A DNA stretch of 64,000 nt from positions 1 to 64,000 of the forward strand of contig REBU01000041.1 of NCBI GenBank assembly GCA_007692585.1, given 5' to 3'. A model generated the notes under the pieces. The model saw only the letters and a program-made list of their open reading frames with translations, was not told where the DNA came from and searched no databases. This stretch comes from Paracoccaceae bacterium. Lineage in GTDB: Bacteria > Pseudomonadota > Alphaproteobacteria > Rhodobacterales > Rhodobacteraceae. Positions 10,935-19,743 of the stretch are shown here, in pieces. The number at the start of each line of letters is the position of its first letter. The first letter of the stretch is position 1. The translations under genes and the position numbers were made by a program.

Positions 10935-10997
10935 CTCGGCGATGGTTGGAATTGCGCAACTGCGTCGTCTGCGCGGAGATTTCAGTCGGGACGGCCA

Positions 10998-12104
10998 TCA
11001 GGCCAGCTGATCCTGAGCCGGGATTGCAAGCCCCAGCGCCTCTGGGCCGTGGCGCAGCAAGGCAAGGCTTTCTTCCAGCTCCGCGCGCGGCATATCCCGC
11101 GCGATGATGACGACGCGACTTGTCGGCTCTGTCCGGGGCAGGTGCGTCAGGGGCACGGGCGGGTCGAACAGGGATTGCACGCCATGAAAGGCGAAAGGGT
11201 GATCGCAACCTTCGATATACGCGATCCCCTTCATGCGCAGGATCTTGTCACCGCGCAGGGCGATCAGCGTATCAAGCCAGAAATCGAAGCGCTCGGCCGG
11301 GATCGGATCGGTCAGCGTGATCGAGGCTGTGGTGATCCTGCCATCGCGGGTGTGGTGCGACGCGGCAGGCTGCGCCGGCGCAGCTGTGCCGGGGCGTGTC
11401 AGACCCGACAATCCTTCCAGCGGCGCGGGGGCAGGCCGGGTTTGCGGGGCCGCCAGCCAGTCCAGCGCCTGCCGCGGCGATGTGGCGCGGCGCAGGCGGC
11501 CTGGCCCCAGAACGGCCTGTGCAGGCACCGTGCCTTTGTCCGCCGTCAGGCGCGGCGCGCCGGGGTTCAGCTGGTCCAGCCGCAATTGCAGCGCCGCGAT
11601 GGTGCGGGCATCCGCCAGATCGGATTTGGTCACGATGATCCGGTCGGCCATGGCGACCTGCGCCTGCGCTTCCAGATGCTGATCCAGCGTCGCGGTGGCG
11701 AGAACCGCATCCACGGCGGTCACGATCCCGTCGAAGACATAATTTGCGGACAGCACCGGATCGATCAGCAGTGTGTGATGGATCGGGCCGGGATCTGCCA
11801 GGCCAGTCGTCTCGATCACCAGCCGGTCGAAGGCCAGTTCCTGGCGCAGGCGCCGGGCGAAAAGCGCGCTCAGCGTCTTGGACAGATCGCCCCGGATCGA
11901 ACAGCAGATGCACCCTGCAGGCATCAGGACAACATCCTCGGCGGCTGTTTCGATCAGATCATGGTCGAGCCCGGCCTCGCCGAATTCATTGACCACAACC
12001 GCAATCCGCCCGGCCGCCGGATCGCGCAGAAGGTGATTGAGGATCGTGGTCTTGCCCGCCCCCAGAAAGCCGGTAAGCAACGTGACAGGGATCGGATCAT
12101 GCAT
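10998..12104 (-). CDS. COG0523 GTP-binding metallochaperone, second paralogue (YjiA/CobW-like)
   Basis: [70 protein letters not shown]. Confidence 0.9.
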   Translation of the reverse strand: MHDPIPVTLLTGFLGAGKTTILNHLLRDPAAGRIAVVVNEFGEAGLDHDLIETAAEDVVLMPAGCICCSIRGDLSKTLSALFARRLRQELAFDRLVIETTGLADPGPIHHTLLIDPVLSANYVFDGIVTAVDAVLATATLDQHLEAQAQVAMADRIIVTKSDLADARTIAALQLRLDQLNPGAPRLTADKGTVPAQAVLGPGRLRRATSPRQALDWLAAPQTRPAPAPLEGLSGLTRPGTAAPAQPAASHHTRDGRITTASITLTDPIPAERFDFWLDTLIALRGDKILRMKGIAYIEGCDHPFAFHGVQSLFDPPVPLTHLPRTEPTSRVVIIARDMPRAELEESLALLRHGPEALGLAIPAQDQLA

Positions 12105-12143
12105 GATGGGCCTCCGGGTTGCACAATTGGGCCGGGTGTGATT

Positions 12144-12156
12144 GTTATATTATAAC
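12144..12156. promoter_or_regulatory. Zur-like operator
   Basis: gttatattataac, near-perfect 13-bp palindrome (odd centre) matching the classical GTTATAwTATAAC Zur core; 40 bp upstream of the COG0523 start and upstream of the divergent small ORF. Confidence 0.75.
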
Positions 12157-12235
12157 GCAACCCAAGACAAGGCCGGGCGATGCTCGATTGCATCCATTTC
12201 CCCGACATCATCGCAGACCTTGCGCGCGGGGCCAG

Positions 12236-12505
12236 ATGAGCCTTGCCCAAGCCCTGCGTCAGCGCAGCGCGGAGCTGTGGCATGTCCAGCGCATCAAGCG
12301 GCTTGTGCGTGACAGGTTCGATCTGGGGCCGCATGCGCTGATCCGCGTCGAGCAGATGCCATGCAAGGACGGGCTGTGTCCGGGGCCGGTCACGCAGATC
12401 ACAGTCCTGTCGGTTGCGCTGACGCGCCGCAGCTTTGCGCTGCATCGCCCCCTCGCCGCGATCACGGCCGCCGAGCTTGCAGAGCTTGATTTCCTCGACA
12501 GTTGA
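12236..12505 (+). CDS. Small Cys-containing conserved protein divergent from the COG0523 pair
   Basis: MSLAQALRQRSAELWHVQRIKRLVRDRFDLGPHALIRVEQMPCKDGLCPGPVTQITVLSVALTRRSFALHRPLAAITAAELAEL; resembles a short family I recall beside COG0523 genes in alphaproteobacteria. Confidence 0.6.
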   Translation: MSLAQALRQRSAELWHVQRIKRLVRDRFDLGPHALIRVEQMPCKDGLCPGPVTQITVLSVALTRRSFALHRPLAAITAAELAELDFLDS

Positions 12506-12644
12506 CAAATCCGATTCTTTTAGTCAAGAAAGGGGCCGCGCCTAGCCACAACCCCGTTGCAGCCCGGCTTTCCTTCATATCTCCAGGGCTGACCGCAATG
12601 ACTGATGTTGAATATCTGACCCCTATCGCGAGGGCCGTGTCGTG

Positions 12645-12809
12645 ATGGCCAAGATCCAGGACCAGACAGAGCGCAGCTGGCCCGACTGCATCCCGCTGCA
12701 TCAGGCGCTTGATCTGACGGCGCGGGGCAATGTCGCTCATATCGACCTCAGCGGGCAGGTCTATACCCTGCGCATCACGCGCGCGGGCAAGCTGATTCTC
12801 ACCAAGTAA
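12645..12809 (+). CDS. hemP: Hemin uptake protein HemP/HmuP
   Basis: 54 aa, MAKIQDQTERSWPDCIPLHQALDLTARGNVAHIDLSGQVYTLRITRAGKLILTK; C-terminal YTLRxTRxGKLILTK is the HemP signature; below the length cutoff of the supplied ORF track. Confidence 0.9.
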   Translation: MAKIQDQTERSWPDCIPLHQALDLTARGNVAHIDLSGQVYTLRITRAGKLILTK

Positions 12810-12854
12810 CCCAGCCGCGTCCCGCATTGCCGGGCGCTGTCAGGACAAAAAAGC

Positions 12855-13094
12855 ATGAGCAAACTTCCCTCCCCCTGCATCGGTGTCTGCAAGTTCAAGC
12901 GCGAAGGGCACTGCATCGGCTGTTCGATGACCAAAGCGCAGAAATCCCTGTTCAAGACCCTGAAGAAGGAAAAGCACCAGCACGCCTTTATTGGCATGCT
13001 GGTGCATCAGCAGGGCGATCTGGGCAAATACAGCCACTGGCCCAAAGCCTATGAGCGGCGCTGCGACAAGAAAGGCGTGAAAAGCCCGATCTGA
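12855..13094 (+). CDS. DUF1289 family protein
   Basis: SPCIGVCKFKREGHCIGCSMTKAQKSLFK four-Cys motif. Confidence 0.85.
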   Translation: MSKLPSPCIGVCKFKREGHCIGCSMTKAQKSLFKTLKKEKHQHAFIGMLVHQQGDLGKYSHWPKAYERRCDKKGVKSPI

Positions 13095-13109
13095 CGCAGG
13101 CCCGCCGCC

Positions 13110-13583
13110 TCAGCCCAGATGGGCCCGCAAGAGCCAGACAAATTTCTCGTGGGTCTGCCCGCGCGCGATGCACAGATCCTGTGTCAGCAGATCGCCATGC
13201 TCTTCCGCGACGGACGCCGTCCCGGCGAGGGTCGCGGCCAGTGTCTCCTGCGCCTTGGCCAAGGCGTCGATCATGGCTTCGGCTTTGGCGTGACCATCAT
13301 GCTCGACCACTTTCGAGCGTTTGAGCATCGCGGCCAGCTGCCCTTCCGCATGGCCACCCAAAGCCTTGATGCGCTCGGCAAGATCATCTTGCGCGGCAAA
13401 ATGGTCTTCGTAGATTGTCTGAAACAGCGCGTGCAGCGGGCCAAAGGCCATGCCCGTGACGTTCCAGTGAAAATTTTGTGCCAACATCGTGGTCACGGCC
13501 GTTTCCGCGACGCATTGGTTCAGCGCCTCGCAGACGGCTTCCTTGGCAGAGAGTGTCAGTTGTGCTGCGGTCTGGGTCATCAA
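13110..13583 (-). CDS. dps: Dps/ferritin-like DNA-binding protein from starved cells
   Basis: AQNFHWNVTGMAFGPLHALFQTIYEDHFAAQDDLAERIKALGG ferroxidase-site signature. Confidence 0.95.
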   Translation of the reverse strand: MMTQTAAQLTLSAKEAVCEALNQCVAETAVTTMLAQNFHWNVTGMAFGPLHALFQTIYEDHFAAQDDLAERIKALGGHAEGQLAAMLKRSKVVEHDGHAKAEAMIDALAKAQETLAATLAGTASVAEEHGDLLTQDLCIARGQTHEKFVWLLRAHLG

Positions 13584-13699
13584 CCCTTCCCCCTTGAATG
13601 TTGTTTCATGGAATCCCGAACGACGAACCTGGCTGGCGATGGCTGGCTATCCGTCTTGACAACGAAGATAGCGCGGCGCGGTTCCGGGTTCAAGATAAA

Positions 13700-13714
13700 T
13701 TAGAAAGATTCTAA
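13700..13714. promoter_or_regulatory. ICE-like (Irr) iron-control box
   Basis: ttagaa-aga-ttctaa: perfect 6-bp inverted repeat with 3-nt spacer matching TTTAGAA-N3-TTCTAAA core; about 117 bp upstream of the dps start. Confidence 0.6.
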
Positions 13715-14481
13715 TCGTGAGCGTTTCACTTGCCGTATCCTGCCATGCAGCGCACCCGCTCTCAGGTCAGCCAGCCCACCGGGCGGCGCATGCGATGCGG
13801 CAGGCGCGCGCAACAGAAAGGCCGCGCTGGCACGATCATCGCGCGCGATTGCGGCAAAGAGCGACAGAAGCCAGGTTTCATCGAAGGACCGCTCAGGGGC
13901 TGGCAAGTGATGGATCAAAGGCCCGTTTGGCAGCGCCTGCGCGAGAATGCGCGGGCAGAGACATGACCACTCCTTGGCCGATGAGACATAAACTCCAGGG
14001 GGCAAATCCCCAAAAGCGACTCTTTTGCCGACAATTTCAGTCAGAAAACAGATCACTTTTTGCAACATGTTGTCTGTAAATGCCTTTGGCCCGCGCGCGA
14101 CTGGCTCGGGTCGATACGGACAGCCAACGAAAAATGCGCGCAGACGGAGGCGTATTTTGAAAACATTGCCGACCTTGTTGCCGCGCGGGAAGCCGGTGGC
14201 GCTGGTGCAGGCGCGTTTTGCGACCGCTTGCATCAGGAAGGGGCGCTAAGCAACAGCGGTCAATCCACAACTCCCATAGCCCGGTATCAAGCCCATTCAG
14301 GCAGTCACAGGCGGTAGTTTCGGCGGAAATTGACGAAAGCGTTTCCAGCAGCAGATCTTGCAAGCGGTCGGGCATGGGGCGTGTCCAGAGTGAGGATGCG
14401 TATTGCCGGGCCGCCTGAGTGGCATAATTCCCGACATAAACACTCGACTAAAACAAGGAAAAACTGCGCACACTGCGGCTG

Positions 14482-15369
14482 TCAGCTCTCTGCCGTCAGA
14501 TTGGCCGCCACCCCGACTTTCGCTGAAAACCCGGATCTGGGGGCAGAGGGCAGGCCCGCGCCCGCATGACCATGAACTGGCGACGCAGCCCCCACAGCAT
14601 CGTCTGACAACGCACAGTCAAACAGAACATCCGTCCCCAGCGAAAACACCCGCGTTTCAGGGCGGATGCAATCGGCAAGCCGCAATTCGGGCCGCTGCGT
14701 CGTCAGCGCGGCCGGGCCTGCGCCGATCAGCAGCGGGGCCACAGCGACATGCAACCGCTTGAGCAAGCGCGCCTCCAGAAACCGGGAAATGGTGATCCCG
14801 CCGCCTTCGATCAGCAGGCTGTGCACCCCTGCCTCGCGCAACACCTGCAGGACGCTGCGCGCCGGGAAAAACCGCTCACCCAGCGGCATGCGGATCACTT
14901 CGACCCCGGCGGGCCGCGCCCGGTTGACCGCCTGAATGACGATCCGGCGCACCCCGTCATCGCGCAGCATCGGCGCATCATCGGGCAGCCTGCCGCGCGG
15001 GTCGATCACGATCCGCGCCGGGTTGGGACCGGGACAGAGCCGGACCGTCAGCCGCGGATCATCGTGCAAGGCCGTGCCGACCCCGATCACCACACCATCG
15101 ACCAGCGCGCGCAACCGGTGCAGATGCGCCAGCCCGCCTTGCCCCGACACATCGCGCGCATCCCCTGCCACCGTCGCGATCCGCCCGTCCAGCGACTGGC
15201 CGATCTGGGCGACGATCGCGGGGCCAAGATCACGGCGCGCAAGCGGGCCGTAAAGGGCCAGGGCTGCCTGTTCCCCCGCGCTCCACACGCCGCAACAGGC
15301 GCAGGCCTGACCCGCCCGCACCGCCAGAAGACGGTCCCAGACGCGCGGTGTGACATCGAGTGACTGCAT
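14482..15369 (-). CDS. RibD C-terminal reductase-domain (DHFR-like) protein
   Basis: GQSLDGRIATVAGDARDVSGQGGLAHLHRLRALVDGVVIGVGTALHDDPRLTVR...NPARIVIDPRGRLP...SLLIEGGGITISRFLEA; start moved to MQSLDV. Confidence 0.9.
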   Translation of the reverse strand: MQSLDVTPRVWDRLLAVRAGQACACCGVWSAGEQAALALYGPLARRDLGPAIVAQIGQSLDGRIATVAGDARDVSGQGGLAHLHRLRALVDGVVIGVGTALHDDPRLTVRLCPGPNPARIVIDPRGRLPDDAPMLRDDGVRRIVIQAVNRARPAGVEVIRMPLGERFFPARSVLQVLREAGVHSLLIEGGGITISRFLEARLLKRLHVAVAPLLIGAGPAALTTQRPELRLADCIRPETRVFSLGTDVLFDCALSDDAVGAASPVHGHAGAGLPSAPRSGFSAKVGVAANLTAES

Positions 15370-15383
15370 TCCGGTTCTCCTTT

Positions 15384-16181
15384 TCAGACCACGCCCAAGG
15401 CCTGCGCCGCTTGGCCCGGCGGCACGGCCAGCAGGTCGCTGTGTCCGATCCGGCACGCCGACTGCGCGATGCACGCCCTGCGCCGGGCAAGCCAGTCGCG
15501 CGCCTCTGCCGCCCCGGCCTCAGTGGCGGCATCGCCGACGCCGCCGAGAAACGCGTCCTGCAACGCGGCCTGATCCGGCCCCAGTTGCCAGGGACTGTCC
15601 GCCTCATGCAGCACATAGCCCTGATCCGCGAAAATGCGACCTGCCGCAGCACGCGCTTCCGGCCCCAGCGCAGGGCCAAACCCCTTGTCGCCCCGCTGAT
15701 GCGCATTGAACGCGGCCACAACAGCGCCATCCGCGCGGTCGGCAGGATCCCAGCCCATGACACCATCATAGGACAGGGCCGCGTAGAACGGCAGGCCACG
15801 CGCGGCCAGACGCTGCGCCAGCCCCGCAAGCCATGCCTCGCTGCACAGATCCAGCAGCGCCGAGGCTGTGACCAGCGTCGCGTCCACCAGCGGCAGCGCA
15901 TCCAGATCGGTCAGATCGCAGATATGGGTCTGCATATTCGCCCCGCCTGCACGCTCTGCCGCCTGCGCCAGTAAATTCGCGTCATGGTCGACCAGATGCC
16001 AGCGCGCACCGGGCCCCATATCCGCCCCGAGCGCGCGCAGCGTCGAGCCTGTGCCACTGCCCAGATCGACAATCACCGGCCGCGCCCCGGCCACGCGCAC
16101 GGCCTGCAGTGCAAGCGCGCGGTCGCGTGCGGCGTGATCGGCGGGTTCGCGCAAGCTCAGCCATTCGGCGGAAAACCCCAT
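15384..16181 (-). CDS. Class I SAM-dependent methyltransferase
   Basis: VIVDLGSGTGSTLRALGADMGPGARWHLVDHDANLL motif I and post I. Confidence 0.88.
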   Translation of the reverse strand: MGFSAEWLSLREPADHAARDRALALQAVRVAGARPVIVDLGSGTGSTLRALGADMGPGARWHLVDHDANLLAQAAERAGGANMQTHICDLTDLDALPLVDATLVTASALLDLCSEAWLAGLAQRLAARGLPFYAALSYDGVMGWDPADRADGAVVAAFNAHQRGDKGFGPALGPEARAAAGRIFADQGYVLHEADSPWQLGPDQAALQDAFLGGVGDAATEAGAAEARDWLARRRACIAQSACRIGHSDLLAVPPGQAAQALGVV

Positions 16182-16184
16182 GGC

Positions 16185-16580
16185 TCAGATCTCGGCCTCG
16201 AACCAGCCGCGCGCGACATGGCTTTCATGCAAGGTGATGCGCAAGCGCTTGACGCGGCCGTTATCCTTCAGCGCGCCCGCGCGCAGCTTCGCGGCCAGCT
16301 CTCTGAAGATATGCCCCGACAGAAATTCGGTGGTCGTGAAGATGCCCTTGAACTGCGCCTCATCATCGAGGTTCTTGTAGCGCAACGGCTCCAGCACCTG
16401 CGCCAGCGCCTCGATCGCAAGCCCGATATCGACGACCAGACCATGCTCATCAATGTCATCCGTGAAGAATGCCGCATCCACAGTAAAGGTCGCCCCATGC
16501 ACACCCTGCGCGGGGCCGAAGACCGGGGACGGAAAGGAATGTGCGATCATGATATGGTCGCGAACTTCGACAGCGTACAT
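16185..16580 (-). CDS. 6-pyruvoyl-tetrahydropterin synthase / QueD-like protein (divergent active site)
   Basis: MYAVEVRDHIMIAHSFPSPVFGPAQGVHGATFTVDAAFF...HGLVVDIG...LDDEAQFKGIFTTTEFLSGHIFRELAAKL; family fold recognisable, catalytic Cys and the HGH His absent. Confidence 0.85.
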   Translation of the reverse strand: MYAVEVRDHIMIAHSFPSPVFGPAQGVHGATFTVDAAFFTDDIDEHGLVVDIGLAIEALAQVLEPLRYKNLDDEAQFKGIFTTTEFLSGHIFRELAAKLRAGALKDNGRVKRLRITLHESHVARGWFEAEI

Positions 16581-16604
16581 GGAAAGACCCCTTGATGGTG
16601 GTTG

Positions 16605-17555
16605 TCAGGTGTAACGAATACGGTGGCAGATTGTTTCAGGTGCCGCGAGAATTTCGGGATATTGCGCCGGCAGATCCTCGAAATACGTCTCGCCGGAGAT
16701 CAGCGCGTCCAGCCGGGCATCTGCGCAGAGCAGCGTCAGCGCGGTCGCCATGCGGCGCGCATAGGACCAGCGCGGCGCGCGGTCGCTGGGCAGATGCCCG
16801 ACCTGCGAGCTGATCAGCCGCAAGCGCTGGCTGTGAAACCCCGCGCCCAGCGCCACCGGGACCGAGCGGGTGCCGTACCAGCTGGCCTCGACGACTGTGG
16901 CATTCAGCCCCGCCAGCGTCAGCGCGCAGCCCAGCCCACTCGCGCTGGCGCTGGTATGGATGACCACATCGCAGTCGCGCGGCGCGGCCTCTGGCAGGAC
17001 GCAGCGCAGCCCCAATGTGGCCGCAAGCCCCGCGCGCTGAGGCTGGATATCGACCAGCGTGACCTCCGCCCCCGGCAGCTGCGCGAGCAGCCCTGCGGTC
17101 AGCAGACCGACCACACCGGCCCCGATCACCGCAATCCTGTCCCCCGCCTGCGCACCGCTGTCCCAGACGATATTCAGCGCGGTTTCCATATTCGCGCCCA
17201 GCACCGCGCGGCCTGCAGGCAGGCCTTCGGGCAGGACGGTCAGGCTGGCCTCGGGCAGGCGGTACTGCGTCTGATGCGGGAAGAGCGCAAAGACCAACTT
17301 CCCGGCCAGCGCGCCTTCCATGACGCGGCCCACGCTGCAATAGCCGTATTTCACCGGAAAATCGAACGCCCCCTCCATCCCCGGCCCGCGCATCCGCTGG
17401 GCTTCGGATACGGGCACCTCGCCTGCGAAGACCAGCGCCTCCGTGCCGCGACTGATGCCGGAATAGACGGCCTCGACCAGCACGCCCGCGCCGGTCTGGG
17501 CCGGGCGGATCTCGACCTGTCGCGGTGCCGTGATCCAGAGCGCGCGCGCGGTCAT
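16605..17555 (-). CDS. Zinc-type alcohol dehydrogenase-like (MDR) oxidoreductase
   Basis: GISRGTEALVFAGEVP...IAVIGAGVVGLLTAGLLAQLPGAEVTLVDIQPQRAGLA; start moved to MTARALW. Confidence 0.85.
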   Translation of the reverse strand: MTARALWITAPRQVEIRPAQTGAGVLVEAVYSGISRGTEALVFAGEVPVSEAQRMRGPGMEGAFDFPVKYGYCSVGRVMEGALAGKLVFALFPHQTQYRLPEASLTVLPEGLPAGRAVLGANMETALNIVWDSGAQAGDRIAVIGAGVVGLLTAGLLAQLPGAEVTLVDIQPQRAGLAATLGLRCVLPEAAPRDCDVVIHTSASASGLGCALTLAGLNATVVEASWYGTRSVPVALGAGFHSQRLRLISSQVGHLPSDRAPRWSYARRMATALTLLCADARLDALISGETYFEDLPAQYPEILAAPETICHRIRYT

Positions 17556-17962
17556 GTCAGACCATGCCCAAATGGCACCGCCAGGATCGCCAGAGGCCGC
17601 GCAATCCGCTGCCGCACCCGTGTCGCCCGCGCCCACCCGGGCCGCGCCGCATCAACCCGAAAATCACCCCGGGCTGCGTCACGTCGCGCGGAATGATCGC
17701 CCGCCAGACTGTTCGCAGGCGCCAGCCCCGGCCCACAACTGCGCGTCGTGTCGCCGACAGCGCGCCTGCCCTGCACGACGATGTGCAGCCTGGCACAGCT
17801 AAAACCGGCAGACCGCCGCCGCATATCCGCTGTGGGCCATGACACCGGCAGTGCCGCGCTGCCGGTCAGGTCGGGGCGGGAAACGCGAGCGGGATGGGTC
17901 ATCTGGCCTCGGATTGCGATTGGACCGTTGGACTTAGCGTTTTGCAGCGGCAGGCAAGTGTG

Positions 17963-18826
17963 ATGCGCGGAAACTTGATCAGGACTGCGCGAGCTGCAGG
18001 TTTTCAGGGCACAAGGCTTGGTGCGGGGCTTGGCACAGGGACGCTGCGCGCTAAGCTCCCGAACAGAGCGAAAATGGCAATGGGGATGACTGTGGGGCTG
18101 GCTGTCTGGCGCGGATTCTTGCGATCTTTGTTCATCTACAACAACCCTGCCATCACGCACCCGATGCGGCGTTTCTACCGCAGCTTGCTGCGCGAGGGCG
18201 ATCTGGCTTTCGACATCGGTGCGCATGTCGGCACCCGCGCGCGGGCGATGCGGGCTGTTGGCGCGCGTGTCGTCGCATTGGAGCCGCAGGCCCCTTTTTC
18301 GGGATTCCTGCGCCTGACCCTGCCGCGCGATATCCGCTTTCTGGCCGTCGCCGCGGGGCCATCGGAGGCTGTGGCAAAGATGGCGGTGTCCTCGCGACAT
18401 CCGACCGTGTCATCGCTGCGCCACGGCTTTTCCGAGGAAGTCGGCGTCAAGCCGGGTTTCGAGCATGTGCGCTGGGATGCGGTGCAGGATGTGACCGTCA
18501 CGACGCTCGACAAGCTGATCGCCGAGGAAGGTCTGCCGCGCTACATCAAGATCGATGTCGAAGGCTTTGAACTGGACGTGCTGGCCGGGCTCAGCCAGCC
18601 GGTCGAGCTGATCTCGGTCGAATATCTGCCCGGCCTGCCGCATCTGAGCCATGCCGTGATCGACCGCCTGCTGGAACTTGGCCCCTATCGCTTCAATCCG
18701 GTCATGGGCGAAACCGGCGCGTTTCTCTGGCAGGGCTGGCGCGACGCGGCGGCGACGCGGGACTGGTTGCGCAGCCTGCCTACTGATGCGACGTCGGGCG
18801 ATCTTTATGCCCGACTGCCCGGCTGA
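17963..18826 (+). CDS. FkbM-family methyltransferase
   Basis: AFDIGAHVGTRARAMRAVGARVVALEPQ...VTTLDKLIAEEGLPRYIKIDVEGFELDVLAGL. Confidence 0.9.
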   Translation: MRGNLIRTARAAGFQGTRLGAGLGTGTLRAKLPNRAKMAMGMTVGLAVWRGFLRSLFIYNNPAITHPMRRFYRSLLREGDLAFDIGAHVGTRARAMRAVGARVVALEPQAPFSGFLRLTLPRDIRFLAVAAGPSEAVAKMAVSSRHPTVSSLRHGFSEEVGVKPGFEHVRWDAVQDVTVTTLDKLIAEEGLPRYIKIDVEGFELDVLAGLSQPVELISVEYLPGLPHLSHAVIDRLLELGPYRFNPVMGETGAFLWQGWRDAAATRDWLRSLPTDATSGDLYARLPG

Positions 18827-19662
18827 TCGCGCAAGATCGCGGCAAAGGAGTCAAAGACACCCGGACAGGCCGCCAGCACTGTGCCTGACTGCTCCGGCCT
18901 GTCCGCCGGATCAAGCGCCGTGACAGTTGCGCCTGCTTCCGCCAGCAGCACCAGACCAGCGGCGATGTCCCAGGGCTGCAACACACGTTCCCAGAACCCA
19001 TCGAGCCGCCCTGCTGCGACATAGGCCAGATCCAGCGAGGCCGCGCCCATCCGTCGCACACCGGCGCAATGGGGCATCAGGCGCGCGATATCGGCCGCAT
19101 GGGCGTCGATATGATCCATCCCGCCAAAGGGGATCCCGGTGCCAAACAGCGCCCCGGTCAGCGAACTGGTCGCGGCCACTTGCAGCGGGCGACCGTTCAG
19201 ACTGGCCCCGCCCGCGATGCGCGCCGCAAAGGTTTCGCGCTTGAGCGGGTCATGCACCACCCCGATCCGGCGCATGCCGTCAACCTCCAGCGCGACCGAT
19301 ACCGCCCAATGCCCGATGCCGCGCAGGAAATTTGTCGTGCCGTCCAGCGGGTCGACGATCCAGCGCCGCCTGTCCGCGGGTGCCGCGCCGGTTTCCTCGC
19401 CCAGCCAGCCATCGCCGCGCCGGGCCGTCAGCAGGATGTCACGCAGGCAGGCTTCGGCCTCGGTATCGGCGCGCGACACAAAATCGCCCGCCCGTTTGCT
19501 GCGCACCTGCAGCCTGTCGCGGTTTTCCCAATGCTGCATCAGCAGCGCGCCCGCGTCCTGCGCCGCGCGGATCGCCAGCGCCAGATCGGCGTCGTCCTGC
19601 GCGCAGCTCGTGGCGTCGGTCGGGAATGTCGCGGTCATCAGCAGCTGTCCCATCTGTTGCAT
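18805..19662 (-). CDS. Inositol monophosphatase family protein
   Basis: WLGEETG, WIVDPLDGTTNFLRGIGHWAVSVAL, QPWDIAAGLVLLAEAGATV signatures. Confidence 0.92.
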   Translation of the reverse strand: MQQMGQLLMTATFPTDATSCAQDDADLALAIRAAQDAGALLMQHWENRDRLQVRSKRAGDFVSRADTEAEACLRDILLTARRGDGWLGEETGAAPADRRRWIVDPLDGTTNFLRGIGHWAVSVALEVDGMRRIGVVHDPLKRETFAARIAGGASLNGRPLQVAATSSLTGALFGTGIPFGGMDHIDAHAADIARLMPHCAGVRRMGAASLDLAYVAAGRLDGFWERVLQPWDIAAGLVLLAEAGATVTALDPADRPEQSGTVLAACPGVFDSFAAILRDQPGSRA

Positions 19663-19743
19663 TGGCCGCGCCCTGACAGATCCAGCCCTGTGACGGGGCG
19701 ATCGGTCAAAGCCGCCAGTCCGGCGCGGCATCCTGCGCGCATC

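Noticed and set aside
8784-12155. 1123-aa plus-strand ORF antisense to cobO and COG0523 genes
   Set aside because: Spurious GC-rich antisense frame across three well-supported genes.
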